64,000 bases of DNA, from contig NZ_LMNF01000002.1 in assembly GCF_001422485.1 (NCBI RefSeq), forward strand, positions 321,949-385,948, read 5' to 3'. A program made the position numbers and the translations under genes. This document shows, piece by piece, positions 1 through 8,374 of this stretch. Below the pieces are notes generated by a model. It did no database searches. It had not been told where the DNA came from and saw only the letters and a program-made list of their open reading frames with translations. This stretch comes from Agreia sp. Leaf283 (lineage in GTDB: Bacteria > Actinomycetota > Actinomycetes > Actinomycetales > Microbacteriaceae). How positions within the stretch are numbered: the first letter of the stretch is position 1; the number at the start of each line of letters is the position of its first letter.

Positions 1-108
1 CTCGAGCCGTGTCTTGAGGGCGGTCACGTTGCCCCGCTCGCCGCTCGCCTCGAGTTCGTCGGGGTACAGCTCGAGAATCGAGACAGAGATTCCGGATGAC
101 GAGCTCAA
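1..108 (-). CDS. gatD: GatD-like glutamine amidotransferase subunit, N-terminal fragment (cut by window edge)
   Basis: Only the first 36 codons are inside the window. They read as the N-terminal strand of a GatD/CobQ-type class I amidotransferase, the partner that supplies ammonia to MurT in lipid II isoglutaminyl synthase. The motif LELYPDEL followed by GERGN matches the usual LYP-LL-YGD-GN pattern, although YGD is replaced by SGE. I place the start at a TTG whose TG is shared with the murT stop (TTGA overlap), because a GGAGGT ribosome site lies 6 nt before it. The overlap implies translational coupling to murT. The catalytic Cys and His lie beyond the window, so activity cannot be judged. 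Confidence 0.75.
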   Translation of the reverse strand, partial: MSSSSGISVSILELYPDELEASGERGNVTALKTRLE

Positions 109-1385
109 AATGAGACCTCCATGTCGCCGTAGCCGATGATCTTTCGCGCGAGCATCATCTGCTCGTAGTTGACCACCCAGGTCTTGTGACCCGTCTGGGG
201 TGCGGGCAGCGCACGCATCAACTCGATCGCCTTCTTGAGATCGGGCTCGATCGTGCCCACGGGGATTCCCTCGTGCTCGAGACGCAACGCGAACTGCCAG
301 GCCTTCGCCCCGGTCAGTACATCGACGTGGTCGAGCTGGGCGAAGTCGATGTCGTAGAGCCAGGATACGTCGGGGGTTCCTTCGTCGATGGCGACCATCA
401 CCTGTTCCGGCGCTGCGGGAAGCGCGTCGAGGTTGAGCTGAAGGCTCGCGGCGTTCTTGAACATCACGAACTCGACCTTCTCGTCACCGAAGTCGAGCAG
501 TTCACCGCGACCGTAGGCGGGCGTCATGGCCGAGAACGCGGCCGATGCCTTCGCGAGGTCGAAGTCGGCGCCCAGCACCTTCGCCGCGGTGGCGAGGGCC
601 GCTGCGGCGTCGACTCCGTAATGCAGGCCCTTGGCGGGCAGAGCGACCTCGGCGAGGGTGCCATCGACGCGGATGCGTGCACCCGTGCTGTCCCAGGATT
701 CGAGCTCGGCGAGTGCATCGAGTGTCGCGCCGGACGCCTTCTCCCGATGGTTCGCCGCGTTGAAGAGCCCGTGCGCCGAGCTCGCCACCAGCTTCGGGGA
801 TGCCCCGAAGTAGGTGACGTCGGGAACCCGAGCGCCCTTGGCCTCGAGGATCTCACCGATCTTCGAGAGGTAGGCGTCGTCTCGATTGCTGATCACGTGC
901 GAGGTGGCGACGGCAGCGGTGTCGAGCATCATGTCGGCCACGACCTCGGTCTCGAAGAACCGGTACAACTGGTCGACCTGCACGTTGAGCATCAGGATCG
1001 TCGACGGCAGCAGCGTCTTCGAGAGCTCGAGCGCGAATGCTTCGTCGACCTCGAGGATGCCGATGTCGGCCTTGAGCTTTCCCGTCACGCCGACCTCGGA
1101 GAGCAGGGCCGACGAGATGCCCTGGGGCAGGTTCGCACCGGACGGGTTGGTGAAGACCGTCAGGCCGTGGGCCCTGAGGACCTCGGTGAGCATATGGGTC
1201 GTCGTCGATTTTCCGTTGGAGCCGAGAACGAACACGATGCCGTATTCGAACTGCGCGACGACATTCTTGATGAACCCCGGCGCCATCTTGTTGACGACGT
1301 ATCCGGGCAGCGCCGACCCTCCGCCGCGCGCCCGGGTGACAGCCCGGACGGCGCGACCGACGAGGACGGGCGCGATATAACGCAT
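105..1385 (-). CDS. murT: MurT-like Mur ligase (lipid II isoglutaminyl synthase type), divergent
   Basis: A 426-residue Mur-ligase-family protein with a C-terminal DUF1727 domain. The family uses ATP to activate the alpha-carboxyl of D-Glu in the peptidoglycan stem and, with GatD, amidates it. The P-loop GSNGKST is at residues 55-61, and the following central-domain motifs (TNPSGANLPQG, ILEVDEA) are intact. Two family hallmarks are missing. There is no cysteine in the whole protein, so the Cys4 zinc ribbon of known MurTs is absent. In the C-terminal motif usually read as RA-x-D-x-A-x-RLKYAG, this protein has KAWQFALRLEHEG, with Gln for the Asp. The start is the ATG 7 nt after the sigA stop; an in-frame extension upstream would run into sigA and lacks family similarity. 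It is probably cotranscribed with sigA and coupled to gatD. The family is sure, the substrate is not. Confidence 0.85.
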   Translation of the reverse strand: MRYIAPVLVGRAVRAVTRARGGGSALPGYVVNKMAPGFIKNVVAQFEYGIVFVLGSNGKSTTTHMLTEVLRAHGLTVFTNPSGANLPQGISSALLSEVGVTGKLKADIGILEVDEAFALELSKTLLPSTILMLNVQVDQLYRFFETEVVADMMLDTAAVATSHVISNRDDAYLSKIGEILEAKGARVPDVTYFGASPKLVASSAHGLFNAANHREKASGATLDALAELESWDSTGARIRVDGTLAEVALPAKGLHYGVDAAAALATAAKVLGADFDLAKASAAFSAMTPAYGRGELLDFGDEKVEFVMFKNAASLQLNLDALPAAPEQVMVAIDEGTPDVSWLYDIDFAQLDHVDVLTGAKAWQFALRLEHEGIPVGTIEPDLKKAIELMRALPAPQTGHKTWVVNYEQMMLARKIIGYGDMEVSF

Positions 1386-1392
1386 CCGCGGC

Positions 1393-2727
1393 CTACTCGA
1401 GGTAGTCGCGCAGTGACTGCGACCGCGACGGGTGGCGGAGCTTCGCCATCGTCTTCGACTCGATCTGGCGGATGCGCTCACGGGTGACGCCGAAGGTGTC
1501 ACCGATCTGGTCGAGCGTCTTGGGCATCCCGTCGCCCAGACCGAAGCGCATGCGGATCACTCCGGCCTCGCGCTCGGAGAGCGAGTCGAGAAGCGACTCG
1601 AGCTGCTTCTGCAGCATCGTGAAGCCCACGGCGTCGGCAGGAACGACGGCCTCGGTGTCTTCGATGAGGTCACCGAACTCGCTGTCGCCGTCTTCGCCCA
1701 GCGGGGTGTGCAGGGAGATCGGCTCGCGGCCGTACTTCTGAACCTCGACGACCTTCTCGGGCGTCATGTCGAGCTCGCGCGACAGTTCCTCGGGCGTCGG
1801 TTCGCGACCGAGATCCTGAAGCATCTGGCGCTGAACGCGGGCGAGCTTGTTGATGACCTCGACCATGTGCACCGGTATGCGGATGGTGCGGGCCTGGTCG
1901 GCCATCGCGCGGGTGATCGCCTGGCGGATCCACCATGTGGCGTAGGTGGAGAACTTGAAGCCCTTCGTGTAGTCGAACTTCTCGACGGCACGGATAAGGC
2001 CCAGGTTTCCTTCCTGGATCAGGTCGAGGAACTGCATTCCACGGCCCGTGTAGCGCTTGGCGAGGCTCACGACGAGTCGCAGGTTGGCGCCGAGCAGGTG
2101 GCTCTTGGCCCGGGCGCCGTCGCGGGCGACCCACTGCAGCTCGCGGCCGTAGGCCGACTTCTTCTCGGCCTCGCTCATCGTCGACATGGTGTCTTCGGCG
2201 AAGAGACCGGCCTCGATGCGCATCGCCAGTTCGACCTCTTCGGCCGCGTTCAGGAGCGCGACCTTTCCGATCTGCTTCAGGTAGTCCTTGACAGGGTCGG
2301 CGGTGGCACCGGTGATGGCCGTCGAGTAGACCGGCACATCGCTGTCGTCGTCGGCGTCGGAGATGACGAGGGCGCCGGCGGGCAGAACGATCTCGGCAGC
2401 AGCCTTGGGGGCGCTGTCGTCGGACTCGTCGTCGGTCGTGGTCTCGTCTTCGTCGACGACGACCTCGACGACCACGGCACCATCGGCATCGTCGTCATCG
2501 GATCCGGGGCCGTCTGCTTCTGCGGCGGCCTTTGCCTTCTTGGCGGCGGCAGCGGTCTTCGCCGCGGCAGCCTTGGTGGGCGCCTTCGCGGCGGCGGTCT
2601 TGCCGGCGGGCGCCTTTGCAGCGGCAGCAGCCTTCGCGGCTGCGGCCTTCGTCACGGGCTTGGCCGCGACAGCGGCAGGCTCGTCTGCGGCGGGTTCGAG
2701 TGTTGTGGTTGATTTGCGGGTGGCCAT
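1393..2727 (-). CDS. sigA: Primary RNA polymerase sigma factor (SigA/RpoD/HrdB type)
   Basis: A 444-residue group 1 sigma-70 protein that directs RNA polymerase to housekeeping promoters. Region 1.2 begins near residue 144 ([12 protein letters not shown]). Region 2 carries the core-binding and -10 recognition helix ([17 protein letters not shown], then [13 protein letters not shown]). Region 4.2 carries the -35 helix-turn-helix ([11 protein letters not shown]), and the protein ends in LRDYLE. Residues 22-70 are a lysine/alanine-rich tail resembling histone H1, followed by an acidic stretch at 76-105. Such N-terminal extensions are common in actinobacterial SigA but vary in composition. The chosen ATG has AAAGG 6 nt upstream; a GTG five codons earlier is possible but poorly placed. 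The 200-bp upstream gap must hold its promoter, but I cannot assign one. Confidence 0.97.
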   Translation of the reverse strand: MATRKSTTTLEPAADEPAAVAAKPVTKAAAAKAAAAAKAPAGKTAAAKAPTKAAAAKTAAAAKKAKAAAEADGPGSDDDDADGAVVVEVVVDEDETTTDDESDDSAPKAAAEIVLPAGALVISDADDDSDVPVYSTAITGATADPVKDYLKQIGKVALLNAAEEVELAMRIEAGLFAEDTMSTMSEAEKKSAYGRELQWVARDGARAKSHLLGANLRLVVSLAKRYTGRGMQFLDLIQEGNLGLIRAVEKFDYTKGFKFSTYATWWIRQAITRAMADQARTIRIPVHMVEVINKLARVQRQMLQDLGREPTPEELSRELDMTPEKVVEVQKYGREPISLHTPLGEDGDSEFGDLIEDTEAVVPADAVGFTMLQKQLESLLDSLSEREAGVIRMRFGLGDGMPKTLDQIGDTFGVTRERIRQIESKTMAKLRHPSRSQSLRDYLE

Positions 2728-2927
2728 ACGATCACCTTTCACGCCGGTCTCACCGGGTGGATTCGACTTCGCGAGTCGATGCCAATTGGAGGCTGGAGTT
2801 GTTTTCTGACATTACTAAGACCCATGTCAAGTGCGGGTTTTTCGTTGCGCCCGGTTGACCGGACACCCTGCACAAGAACGGGTCTCGATTCTCAATTATT
2901 GCACGGAATGAAGACGAGGCCTGCCGA

Positions 2928-4244
2928 CTAGCGGCGTCGACGTGACCACTTCCCTGCAAGTGCAACCCACAAGGGGGCCACGGATATTCCCTCGTCCTCC
3001 TGGAGTCGCCGTCTCGTGTGGCGACGAGCACGGAGCAGGAAGTACACACCGGTGCCGACCACGAGATACTGCACCGCGAACGCCAGCCTGAAGGCATCCA
3101 TCGAGTAGAGGGTGGTGCTGAGGCCCGAGTCGAACTGCACATCGAGGATGAGCCCGATGAGGAACAGCATGACGAAGCTCGCCATGAACCCGCCCACGTT
3201 CACGACCCCGTTGGCCGAGCCGAGCGATCGAGCCGGATTGAACGAGCGTGCGAAGTCGAATCCGATGAGCGAGCCCGGCCCTCCGATTCCCAGGGTGATG
3301 GTGAGGACCGCGATCAGCCAGATCGGCGGAATGCCCGGCCAGAGGAGAACGGCTGCCCAGACGAGCCCGAGAGACGCGGTGATGCCGAGCACGAGGTTCG
3401 ATCGCCGAAGGGGGAACCGGGCGCTCAGGATGCCGAGGATCGGGCCGGCGATCATGCCCGACACCACGATGACGACGAGAAACGCCGCGGCCGCGGGACG
3501 GTCGAGTCCCACTGCCGAGACCAGGAATGGGAAGCCCCAGAAGATGGTGAACACCGTTCCCGAGGACTGGCTGACGAAATGCGACCAGAACCCCAATTGC
3601 GTTCCGGGCCTGCGCAAGGTGGGCGCCAGCATCCGGATCGCCTCGCCCATGCTGGCGACGCGCCCGTCGCCGGGCGCTCCCGGCGGGCGGTTCTTGAGGA
3701 AGGCGGCCGAGAGCACGAGGGCGCAGAACGACGCCGCCGCCGCAACCGAGAAGGCGGGCGTCCACCCGAATCCGTGCAGGATCCAGGCGAAGGGCAGCGC
3801 CGAGAGCACCTGCCCGAGTTGGCCGATGTTGCCGACCCATTGGCTCAACTGGGGAACGATCCGGCCCGAGAACCAGGAGTTGACGAGCCGCATCACGGAG
3901 ATGAACACGGCGGCGTCGCCGGCGCCCACGAAGATGCGGCCCAGCACGGCCGTGGGGATGTCGGGCGCGATCGACAGCACGAGCTGTCCGACGACCATGA
4001 AGGCGCAGCCGACGGTGATCAGCCACTTCGGCCCCACGCGGTCGATGAGGATGCCGACCGGGATCTGAAGACCGGCGTAGACGATGAGCTGCACGACGGC
4101 GAGCGTCGAGAGCAGCGCGGCCGACGAATCGAATCTCTCCGCCGCGTCGACTCCGGCGACGCCGAGCGTCGTGCGCTGCATGACCGAGATCATGTAGGCG
4201 AAGACGCCGACACCGAAGACAAGCCAGGCGCGTCGAGAATTCAC
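2928..4244 (-). CDS. MFS transporter
   Basis: A 438-residue major facilitator superfamily permease with about twelve hydrophobic segments spread over its length. The loop between helices 2 and 3 has the MFS signature form (GILIDRVGPKW), and a second copy of the loop pattern follows the middle of the protein (ILSARFPLRRS). The C-terminus is a basic cytoplasmic tail. The substrate cannot be read from the sequence. The start is a GTG 7 nt downstream of a TACGAT -10 box and has no ribosome site, so a leaderless mRNA is likely. The gene follows the PAC2 gene in the same direction with a 37-nt gap, but the -10 box suggests it also has its own promoter. Confidence 0.88.
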   Translation of the reverse strand: MNSRRAWLVFGVGVFAYMISVMQRTTLGVAGVDAAERFDSSAALLSTLAVVQLIVYAGLQIPVGILIDRVGPKWLITVGCAFMVVGQLVLSIAPDIPTAVLGRIFVGAGDAAVFISVMRLVNSWFSGRIVPQLSQWVGNIGQLGQVLSALPFAWILHGFGWTPAFSVAAAASFCALVLSAAFLKNRPPGAPGDGRVASMGEAIRMLAPTLRRPGTQLGFWSHFVSQSSGTVFTIFWGFPFLVSAVGLDRPAAAAFLVVIVVSGMIAGPILGILSARFPLRRSNLVLGITASLGLVWAAVLLWPGIPPIWLIAVLTITLGIGGPGSLIGFDFARSFNPARSLGSANGVVNVGGFMASFVMLFLIGLILDVQFDSGLSTTLYSMDAFRLAFAVQYLVVGTGVYFLLRARRHTRRRLQEDEGISVAPLWVALAGKWSRRRR

Positions 4245-4251
4245 GTACTCA

Positions 4252-4257
4252 ATCGTA
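4252..4257 (-). promoter_or_regulatory. -10 box TACGAT, leaderless promoter of the MFS gene
   Basis: TACGAT on the minus strand ends 7 nt before the GTG start codon. With usual -10 to start spacing, transcription would begin at the start codon. No clear -35 is seen. Confidence 0.45.
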
Positions 4258-4281
4258 CGGCGACGACCGACGCCGGATTCG

Positions 4282-5217
4282 TCAGAGGCCGAGCGAGGGC
4301 CCTGCATCGTCGTCGCCCGCGCGCCGGATGGCCAGGAACTTCTCGAGCTCCTCGGCGATCTCGTCGGCCGAGGGCAGCTCGCCGTCTTCATCGGTGAGGG
4401 GCGACTTGAGCGGAGTGCCCTGCATGTAGGCGTCGTGACGCTCCTCGAGCGTGCCCACGAGCTTCTCGAGGTCGACATTGGTTCCGACCTGCTCGTCGAT
4501 CTTCGACAGGAAGACCCGACCCTCTTCACGGAGCTTGTCTGTGGGGAAGATGAGGCCGGTGGCCGCGCTGATGCTCTCGAGGCTCGACAGCGCCGCCAGC
4601 GGGAATTCGGTATCGGCGAGGTAGTGGGGAACGAGCAGCGCGAAGCCGGCGACCGGATGCGACAACTCCTGCAGACGGAACTCCACGAGGTGCATCGCAT
4701 TGGCCGGCACCTGGGTGTGCGGCTTCCACACCGAGAGGGCGTCGATGAGCTCGATGCGGTTGCCGCTCACCGTGACCCGGATGGGCCTGGTGTGCGGAAC
4801 GGGCATGGGGATGGCATGCACCGACGTCGTGGTCTTGATCTTGAGCCGGCCGATCAGGTCGATGACGGCCTTGGAGAAGGCCTCCCATCGGAAGTCGGGC
4901 TCGAAGCCGTTCAAAAAGAGGAAGGGCTGGTTGAGCTCGTCTTGCACCAGGTAGAGACGCAGCGCCGGGGGCTGGTAGTCGCTCAGGTGGTCCTGGTCGA
5001 AGTAGATGATGGGACGGCGCGCGCGGTAGTCGAGCAGCGAGTCGGTGTCGAACTCGGCGATCACGCGATTGCTCAGGTTGTCGAGGATGTAGTCGCCGAT
5101 CTGCGCGCTGGCACCGCCCGCGTCGGTGAAACCGGTGAGCGACATCACCAGGTCGAGTCCCTCGGGAATGTTGCCGAGCTCGCCGGTGATCTCGTAGAGC
5201 TCGCTCGAATCCGTCAT
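4282..5217 (-). CDS. PAC2 family protein
   Basis: A 311-residue protein of the PAC2 family (proteasome assembly chaperone 2-like fold), which is widespread in actinobacteria. Family features include the N-terminal GLDLVMSLTGFTDAGG and the central segments YRARRPIIYF and LFLNGFEPDFRWEAF. Eukaryotic PAC2 helps assemble proteasomes, but the role of the bacterial proteins is not established, and no proteasome genes are seen in this window. The C-terminal 40 residues are acidic and probably flexible. The ATG start lies 7 nt behind a TAGAGT -10 box, which indicates a leaderless mRNA. The gene is divergent from pepA with an 85-bp gap. Confidence 0.9.
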   Translation of the reverse strand: MTDSSELYEITGELGNIPEGLDLVMSLTGFTDAGGASAQIGDYILDNLSNRVIAEFDTDSLLDYRARRPIIYFDQDHLSDYQPPALRLYLVQDELNQPFLFLNGFEPDFRWEAFSKAVIDLIGRLKIKTTTSVHAIPMPVPHTRPIRVTVSGNRIELIDALSVWKPHTQVPANAMHLVEFRLQELSHPVAGFALLVPHYLADTEFPLAALSSLESISAATGLIFPTDKLREEGRVFLSKIDEQVGTNVDLEKLVGTLEERHDAYMQGTPLKSPLTDEDGELPSADEIAEELEKFLAIRRAGDDDAGPSLGL

Positions 5218-5224
5218 GGATTCA

Positions 5225-5230
5225 ACTCTA
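5225..5230 (-). promoter_or_regulatory. -10 box TAGAGT, leaderless promoter of the PAC2 gene
   Basis: TAGAGT on the minus strand lies 7 nt before the ATG, with no ribosome-binding site between them. It is back to back with the pepA promoter. Confidence 0.55.
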
Positions 5231-5290
5231 ATCGCGGCAGGAGTCGGAGCCCCGCCGACTCGGCATGCCGAGAGCGAACAACGCCCGGCC

Positions 5291-5296
5291 TAGGGT
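5291..5296 (+). promoter_or_regulatory. -10 box TAGGGT, leaderless promoter of pepA
   Basis: TAGGGT is followed by exactly 6 nt and then the pepA ATG. There is no Shine-Dalgarno sequence in that interval. Confidence 0.6.
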
Positions 5297-5302
5297 TGAA
5301 GC

Positions 5303-6820
5303 ATGACTCTCGCCTCTCTTGCCACCTCCTCCTCGAACCCCGCCGACGTCGCCGTCGACGTACTCGTGCTCGGGGTGACCCGCACCGGCGACGGGCCCGC
5401 GCTCGTCGGAGCGGCCGAGTCGTTGCTCGGGTCGGATCCGGCGTTCTCCGACCTCGCCGTGCTCGGCGTCACAGGGTCGAAGGACGACCTCGTTCGCCTG
5501 GCGGCGCCGGCCGGCATCGAGGCCCGCTCGATCGCTCTCGTCGGACTCGCCTCCGCCGACCCGAGCGCCGACGACCTGCGCTACGCCGCAGGCTCGGTCG
5601 CGCGCCGGATGCTCGGGGTCGGGTCGGTCGCGTTCGCCCTGCCCGTCGCAGACGAGGCGCAGGCGCAGGCGGTTCTCGAGGGCTGCCTGCTCGGCGCCTA
5701 TGAGTACGTGGAGTACCGCAGTGAAGGAGGCAGCCCGCGCACCCGCCCGGCCGAGTCGTTCACGCTCGTGACATCGGTCGCCGTCTCGCCCGAGGCGCTC
5801 TCGTATGCGACCGAGGTGGGCCGCGCGGTGCACCTGGTTCGCGACCTCGTGAACGAATCGCCGCTCGACCTGTACCCGGAATCGTTCGCCGCACGCGCAT
5901 CCGAACTCGCCGACCTGCCGGGCGTCGAGGTCACAACCTGGGACGAGACGCAGCTGGCGGCCGACGGCTTCGGCGGCATCCTCGGAGTGGGCCAGGGATC
6001 GTCGCGACCGCCCCGGCTCGTGAAGGTCGTCTACTCCCCCGCCGATGTCGAGAACGCGAGGCACATCGCCCTCGTCGGCAAGGGGATCACATTCGACTCG
6101 GGCGGACTCTCGCTGAAGCCCGCCGCCTCGATGATCGGAATGAAGTACGACATGGCCGGTGCGGCCACCGTGCTGTCGGTCGTTCTCGCCGCCGCGCGCC
6201 TCGCGGTGCCGACGAAGGTGACCGCCTGGCTCTGCCTCGCCGAGAACCTGCCGTCGGCCACGGCGATCCGGCCCGGGGATGTCCTCCGCATCCGCGGCGG
6301 CAAGACGGTGGAGGTGCTCAACACTGACGCCGAAGGTCGCCTCGTTCTCGCCGACGGCCTCGTCGCCGCGAGCGAGGAGTCGCCCGACGCCATCATCGAC
6401 GTGGCCACTCTCACCGGAGCGGCGAGCGTCGCGCTCGGCAACCGCTACGTGGGTGCCCTGGGCACCTCGCCGCTCGTGGCAGAGGTTCTCGGAGCCGCGT
6501 CGAACGCGGGAGAACTCTTCTGGCACATGCCCATCGGCGAGGAGTTCCGGTCGATGCTCAACTCGGACATCGCCGACATCGCGAACATCAAGCCGGGCAA
6601 CACGGCCGGCGGCATGCTGATCGCCGCCGCCTTCCTGAACGACTTCATCGGAGAGGCGGCCGACGGATCCGGACGCATTCCGTGGGTGCACCTCGACATC
6701 GCGGGAGCGGGAACGAACAAGGACGCCCTCTACGGCTACACCGGCAAGGGGCCCACCGGAGTGACGGTGCGCACGCTGCTCGCCCTGGCGGCGGCACCGG
6801 CACCCGTGCGGTCCGAGTGA
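5303..6820 (+). CDS. pepA: Leucyl aminopeptidase (M17 family)
   Basis: A 505-residue cytosolic M17 metallopeptidase that removes N-terminal residues, preferably Leu, from peptides. It forms hexamers with two metal ions per subunit. The M17 signature NTDAEGRL is at residues 340-347. The upstream metal-binding segments LVGKGITFDSGGLSLK and MKYDMAGAATV, which provide the Lys and Asp ligands, are intact, as is the C-terminal GYTGKGPTG loop. The length is typical. The ATG sits 6 nt after a -10 box, which implies leaderless translation. The gene is monocistronic or runs into lpdA, which has its own -10 element. Confidence 0.96.
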   Translation: MTLASLATSSSNPADVAVDVLVLGVTRTGDGPALVGAAESLLGSDPAFSDLAVLGVTGSKDDLVRLAAPAGIEARSIALVGLASADPSADDLRYAAGSVARRMLGVGSVAFALPVADEAQAQAVLEGCLLGAYEYVEYRSEGGSPRTRPAESFTLVTSVAVSPEALSYATEVGRAVHLVRDLVNESPLDLYPESFAARASELADLPGVEVTTWDETQLAADGFGGILGVGQGSSRPPRLVKVVYSPADVENARHIALVGKGITFDSGGLSLKPAASMIGMKYDMAGAATVLSVVLAAARLAVPTKVTAWLCLAENLPSATAIRPGDVLRIRGGKTVEVLNTDAEGRLVLADGLVAASEESPDAIIDVATLTGAASVALGNRYVGALGTSPLVAEVLGAASNAGELFWHMPIGEEFRSMLNSDIADIANIKPGNTAGGMLIAAAFLNDFIGEAADGSGRIPWVHLDIAGAGTNKDALYGYTGKGPTGVTVRTLLALAAAPAPVRSE

Positions 6821-6831
6821 GATGACCGTAG

Positions 6832-6837
6832 TAGGCT
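6832..6837 (+). promoter_or_regulatory. -10 box TAGGCT upstream of lpdA
   Basis: TAGGCT in the pepA-lpdA gap predicts a transcript with a leader of roughly 85 nt ahead of the lpdA ribosome site. No convincing -35 is visible. Confidence 0.4.
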
Positions 6838-6927
6838 CGACAAGGCGAAAAAACACGTCGCCACCGTCCGTTCCGCCCATCCTGCGGAGTGCGGGCAGAG
6901 ATGCAGCTTCAGAGGGAGTCACCGCGA

Positions 6928-8301
6928 GTGTCTGAACAGAATTTCGACCTGGTCGTCCTCGGCGGCGGAAGCGGTGGCTACGCGGCCGCACTCCGAGCCA
7001 GTCTTCTCGGCCTCACCGTTGGGCTGATCGAGAAGGACAAACTGGGCGGAACCTGCCTGCATCGCGGCTGTATCCCCACGAAAGCCCTCCTTCATTCCGC
7101 CGAGGTGGCCGACGCCGCTCGGGGCGCGGCCAAGTACGGCATCCAGGCCTCGTTCGACGGGGTCGACATGAACGGCGTCACCGCTTACCGCGAGAGCATC
7201 GTCTCGAGCAAGTTCAAGGGTCTTGAAGGGCTCATCAAGGCGCGCAAGATCACGGTCATCCGGGGCGAGGGCCGTCTGGTCTCCCCCACCCAGGTGCGTG
7301 TCGGCGACGATGTCGTCACCGGCAAGAACGTCGTGCTCGCGACCGGTTCCTACGCCCGCTCCCTTCCCGGCCTCGAGATCGGGGGGCGCGTCATCACCAG
7401 CGAACAGGCACTCGAACTCGACTTCGTTCCGAAGAAGGTGGCCATCCTCGGCGGCGGCGTCATCGGCGTCGAATTCGCCAGCGTGTGGAAGTCGTTCGGC
7501 TCCGATGTCACGATCATCGAAGCACTGCCCCACCTCGTGCCCAACGAGGAGGAATCGATCAGCAAGCAGTTCGAGCGCGCCTTCCGCAAGCGTGGCATCG
7601 AGTTCTCGCTCGGCACCCGGTTCCAGTCCGTCGAACAGGACGACGACGGTGTCGTCGTCACGCTCGAAGACGGCCGACGAATCGAGGCGGAGCTTCTCCT
7701 CGTCGCCGTCGGACGCGGACCGTCGACGCAGAACCTCGGATTCGAAGAGGTCGGCGTCGAGATCGACCGCGGATTCGTCATCACCAACGAGCGCCTCGAG
7801 ACGAACATCCCCGGCCTCTTCGCCGTCGGAGACATCGTTCCCGGTCTGCAGCTCGCGCACCGCGGATTCCAGCACGGCATCTTCGTGGCCGAGGAGATCG
7901 CAGGGCTCGCGCCGCAGGTCGTCGACGACGTCAACATCCCCAAGGTCACCTATTCCGACCCGGAGGTCGCGTCCGTCGGGCTCACCGAGGCGCGGGCGAT
8001 CGCCCAGTACGGGCAGGAGCGGGTCACCTCGTACGACTACAGCCTCGGCGGCAACGGCAAGAGCCACATCATCGGTACCACCGGGTCGGTCAAGGTCGTA
8101 CGCGTGGCCGACGGTCCTGTGGTGGGAATCCACATGATCGGCGCCCGAGTCGGAGAACTGATCGGCGAGGCACAGCTCATCGTCAACTGGGAGGCCTACC
8201 CGGAGGACGTCGCTCAGCTGGTGCACGCCCACCCGACTCAGAACGAGGCACTCGGCGAGGCACACCTCGCCCTCGCAGGCAAGCCCCTGCACGCGCTCTG
8301 A
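6928..8301 (+). CDS. lpdA: Dihydrolipoamide dehydrogenase (E3)
   Basis: A 457-residue FAD-dependent disulfide oxidoreductase that reoxidises the dihydrolipoyl groups of the 2-oxoacid dehydrogenase complexes with NAD+. The N-terminal FAD fold has GGGSGGYAA, the redox-active pair is Cys43/Cys48 (GTCLHRGC), the NAD fold has ILGGGVIGVE, and the second FAD motif is FAVGDIV. The catalytic His-Glu pair is in HAHPTQNEAL near the C-terminus. I chose the GTG at 6928 because AGGGAG lies about 9 nt before it and the FAD motif follows at once; an upstream ATG would add 13 non-homologous residues. The E2 gene follows after 73 nt. Confidence 0.97.
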   Translation: MSEQNFDLVVLGGGSGGYAAALRASLLGLTVGLIEKDKLGGTCLHRGCIPTKALLHSAEVADAARGAAKYGIQASFDGVDMNGVTAYRESIVSSKFKGLEGLIKARKITVIRGEGRLVSPTQVRVGDDVVTGKNVVLATGSYARSLPGLEIGGRVITSEQALELDFVPKKVAILGGGVIGVEFASVWKSFGSDVTIIEALPHLVPNEEESISKQFERAFRKRGIEFSLGTRFQSVEQDDDGVVVTLEDGRRIEAELLLVAVGRGPSTQNLGFEEVGVEIDRGFVITNERLETNIPGLFAVGDIVPGLQLAHRGFQHGIFVAEEIAGLAPQVVDDVNIPKVTYSDPEVASVGLTEARAIAQYGQERVTSYDYSLGGNGKSHIIGTTGSVKVVRVADGPVVGIHMIGARVGELIGEAQLIVNWEAYPEDVAQLVHAHPTQNEALGEAHLALAGKPLHAL

Positions 8302-8374
8302 TCACCCCGCGTTCCGCACAGACTCAATACAAGTAAGCTAAAAACCACGATCGGTTTCTAAAGGAGACAAGCTA

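Noticed and set aside
2826-2831. TTGACA on the minus strand as the -35 of sigA
   Set aside because: It is a perfect hexamer, but no TANNNT element lies 16-19 nt downstream, so I cannot call a promoter.
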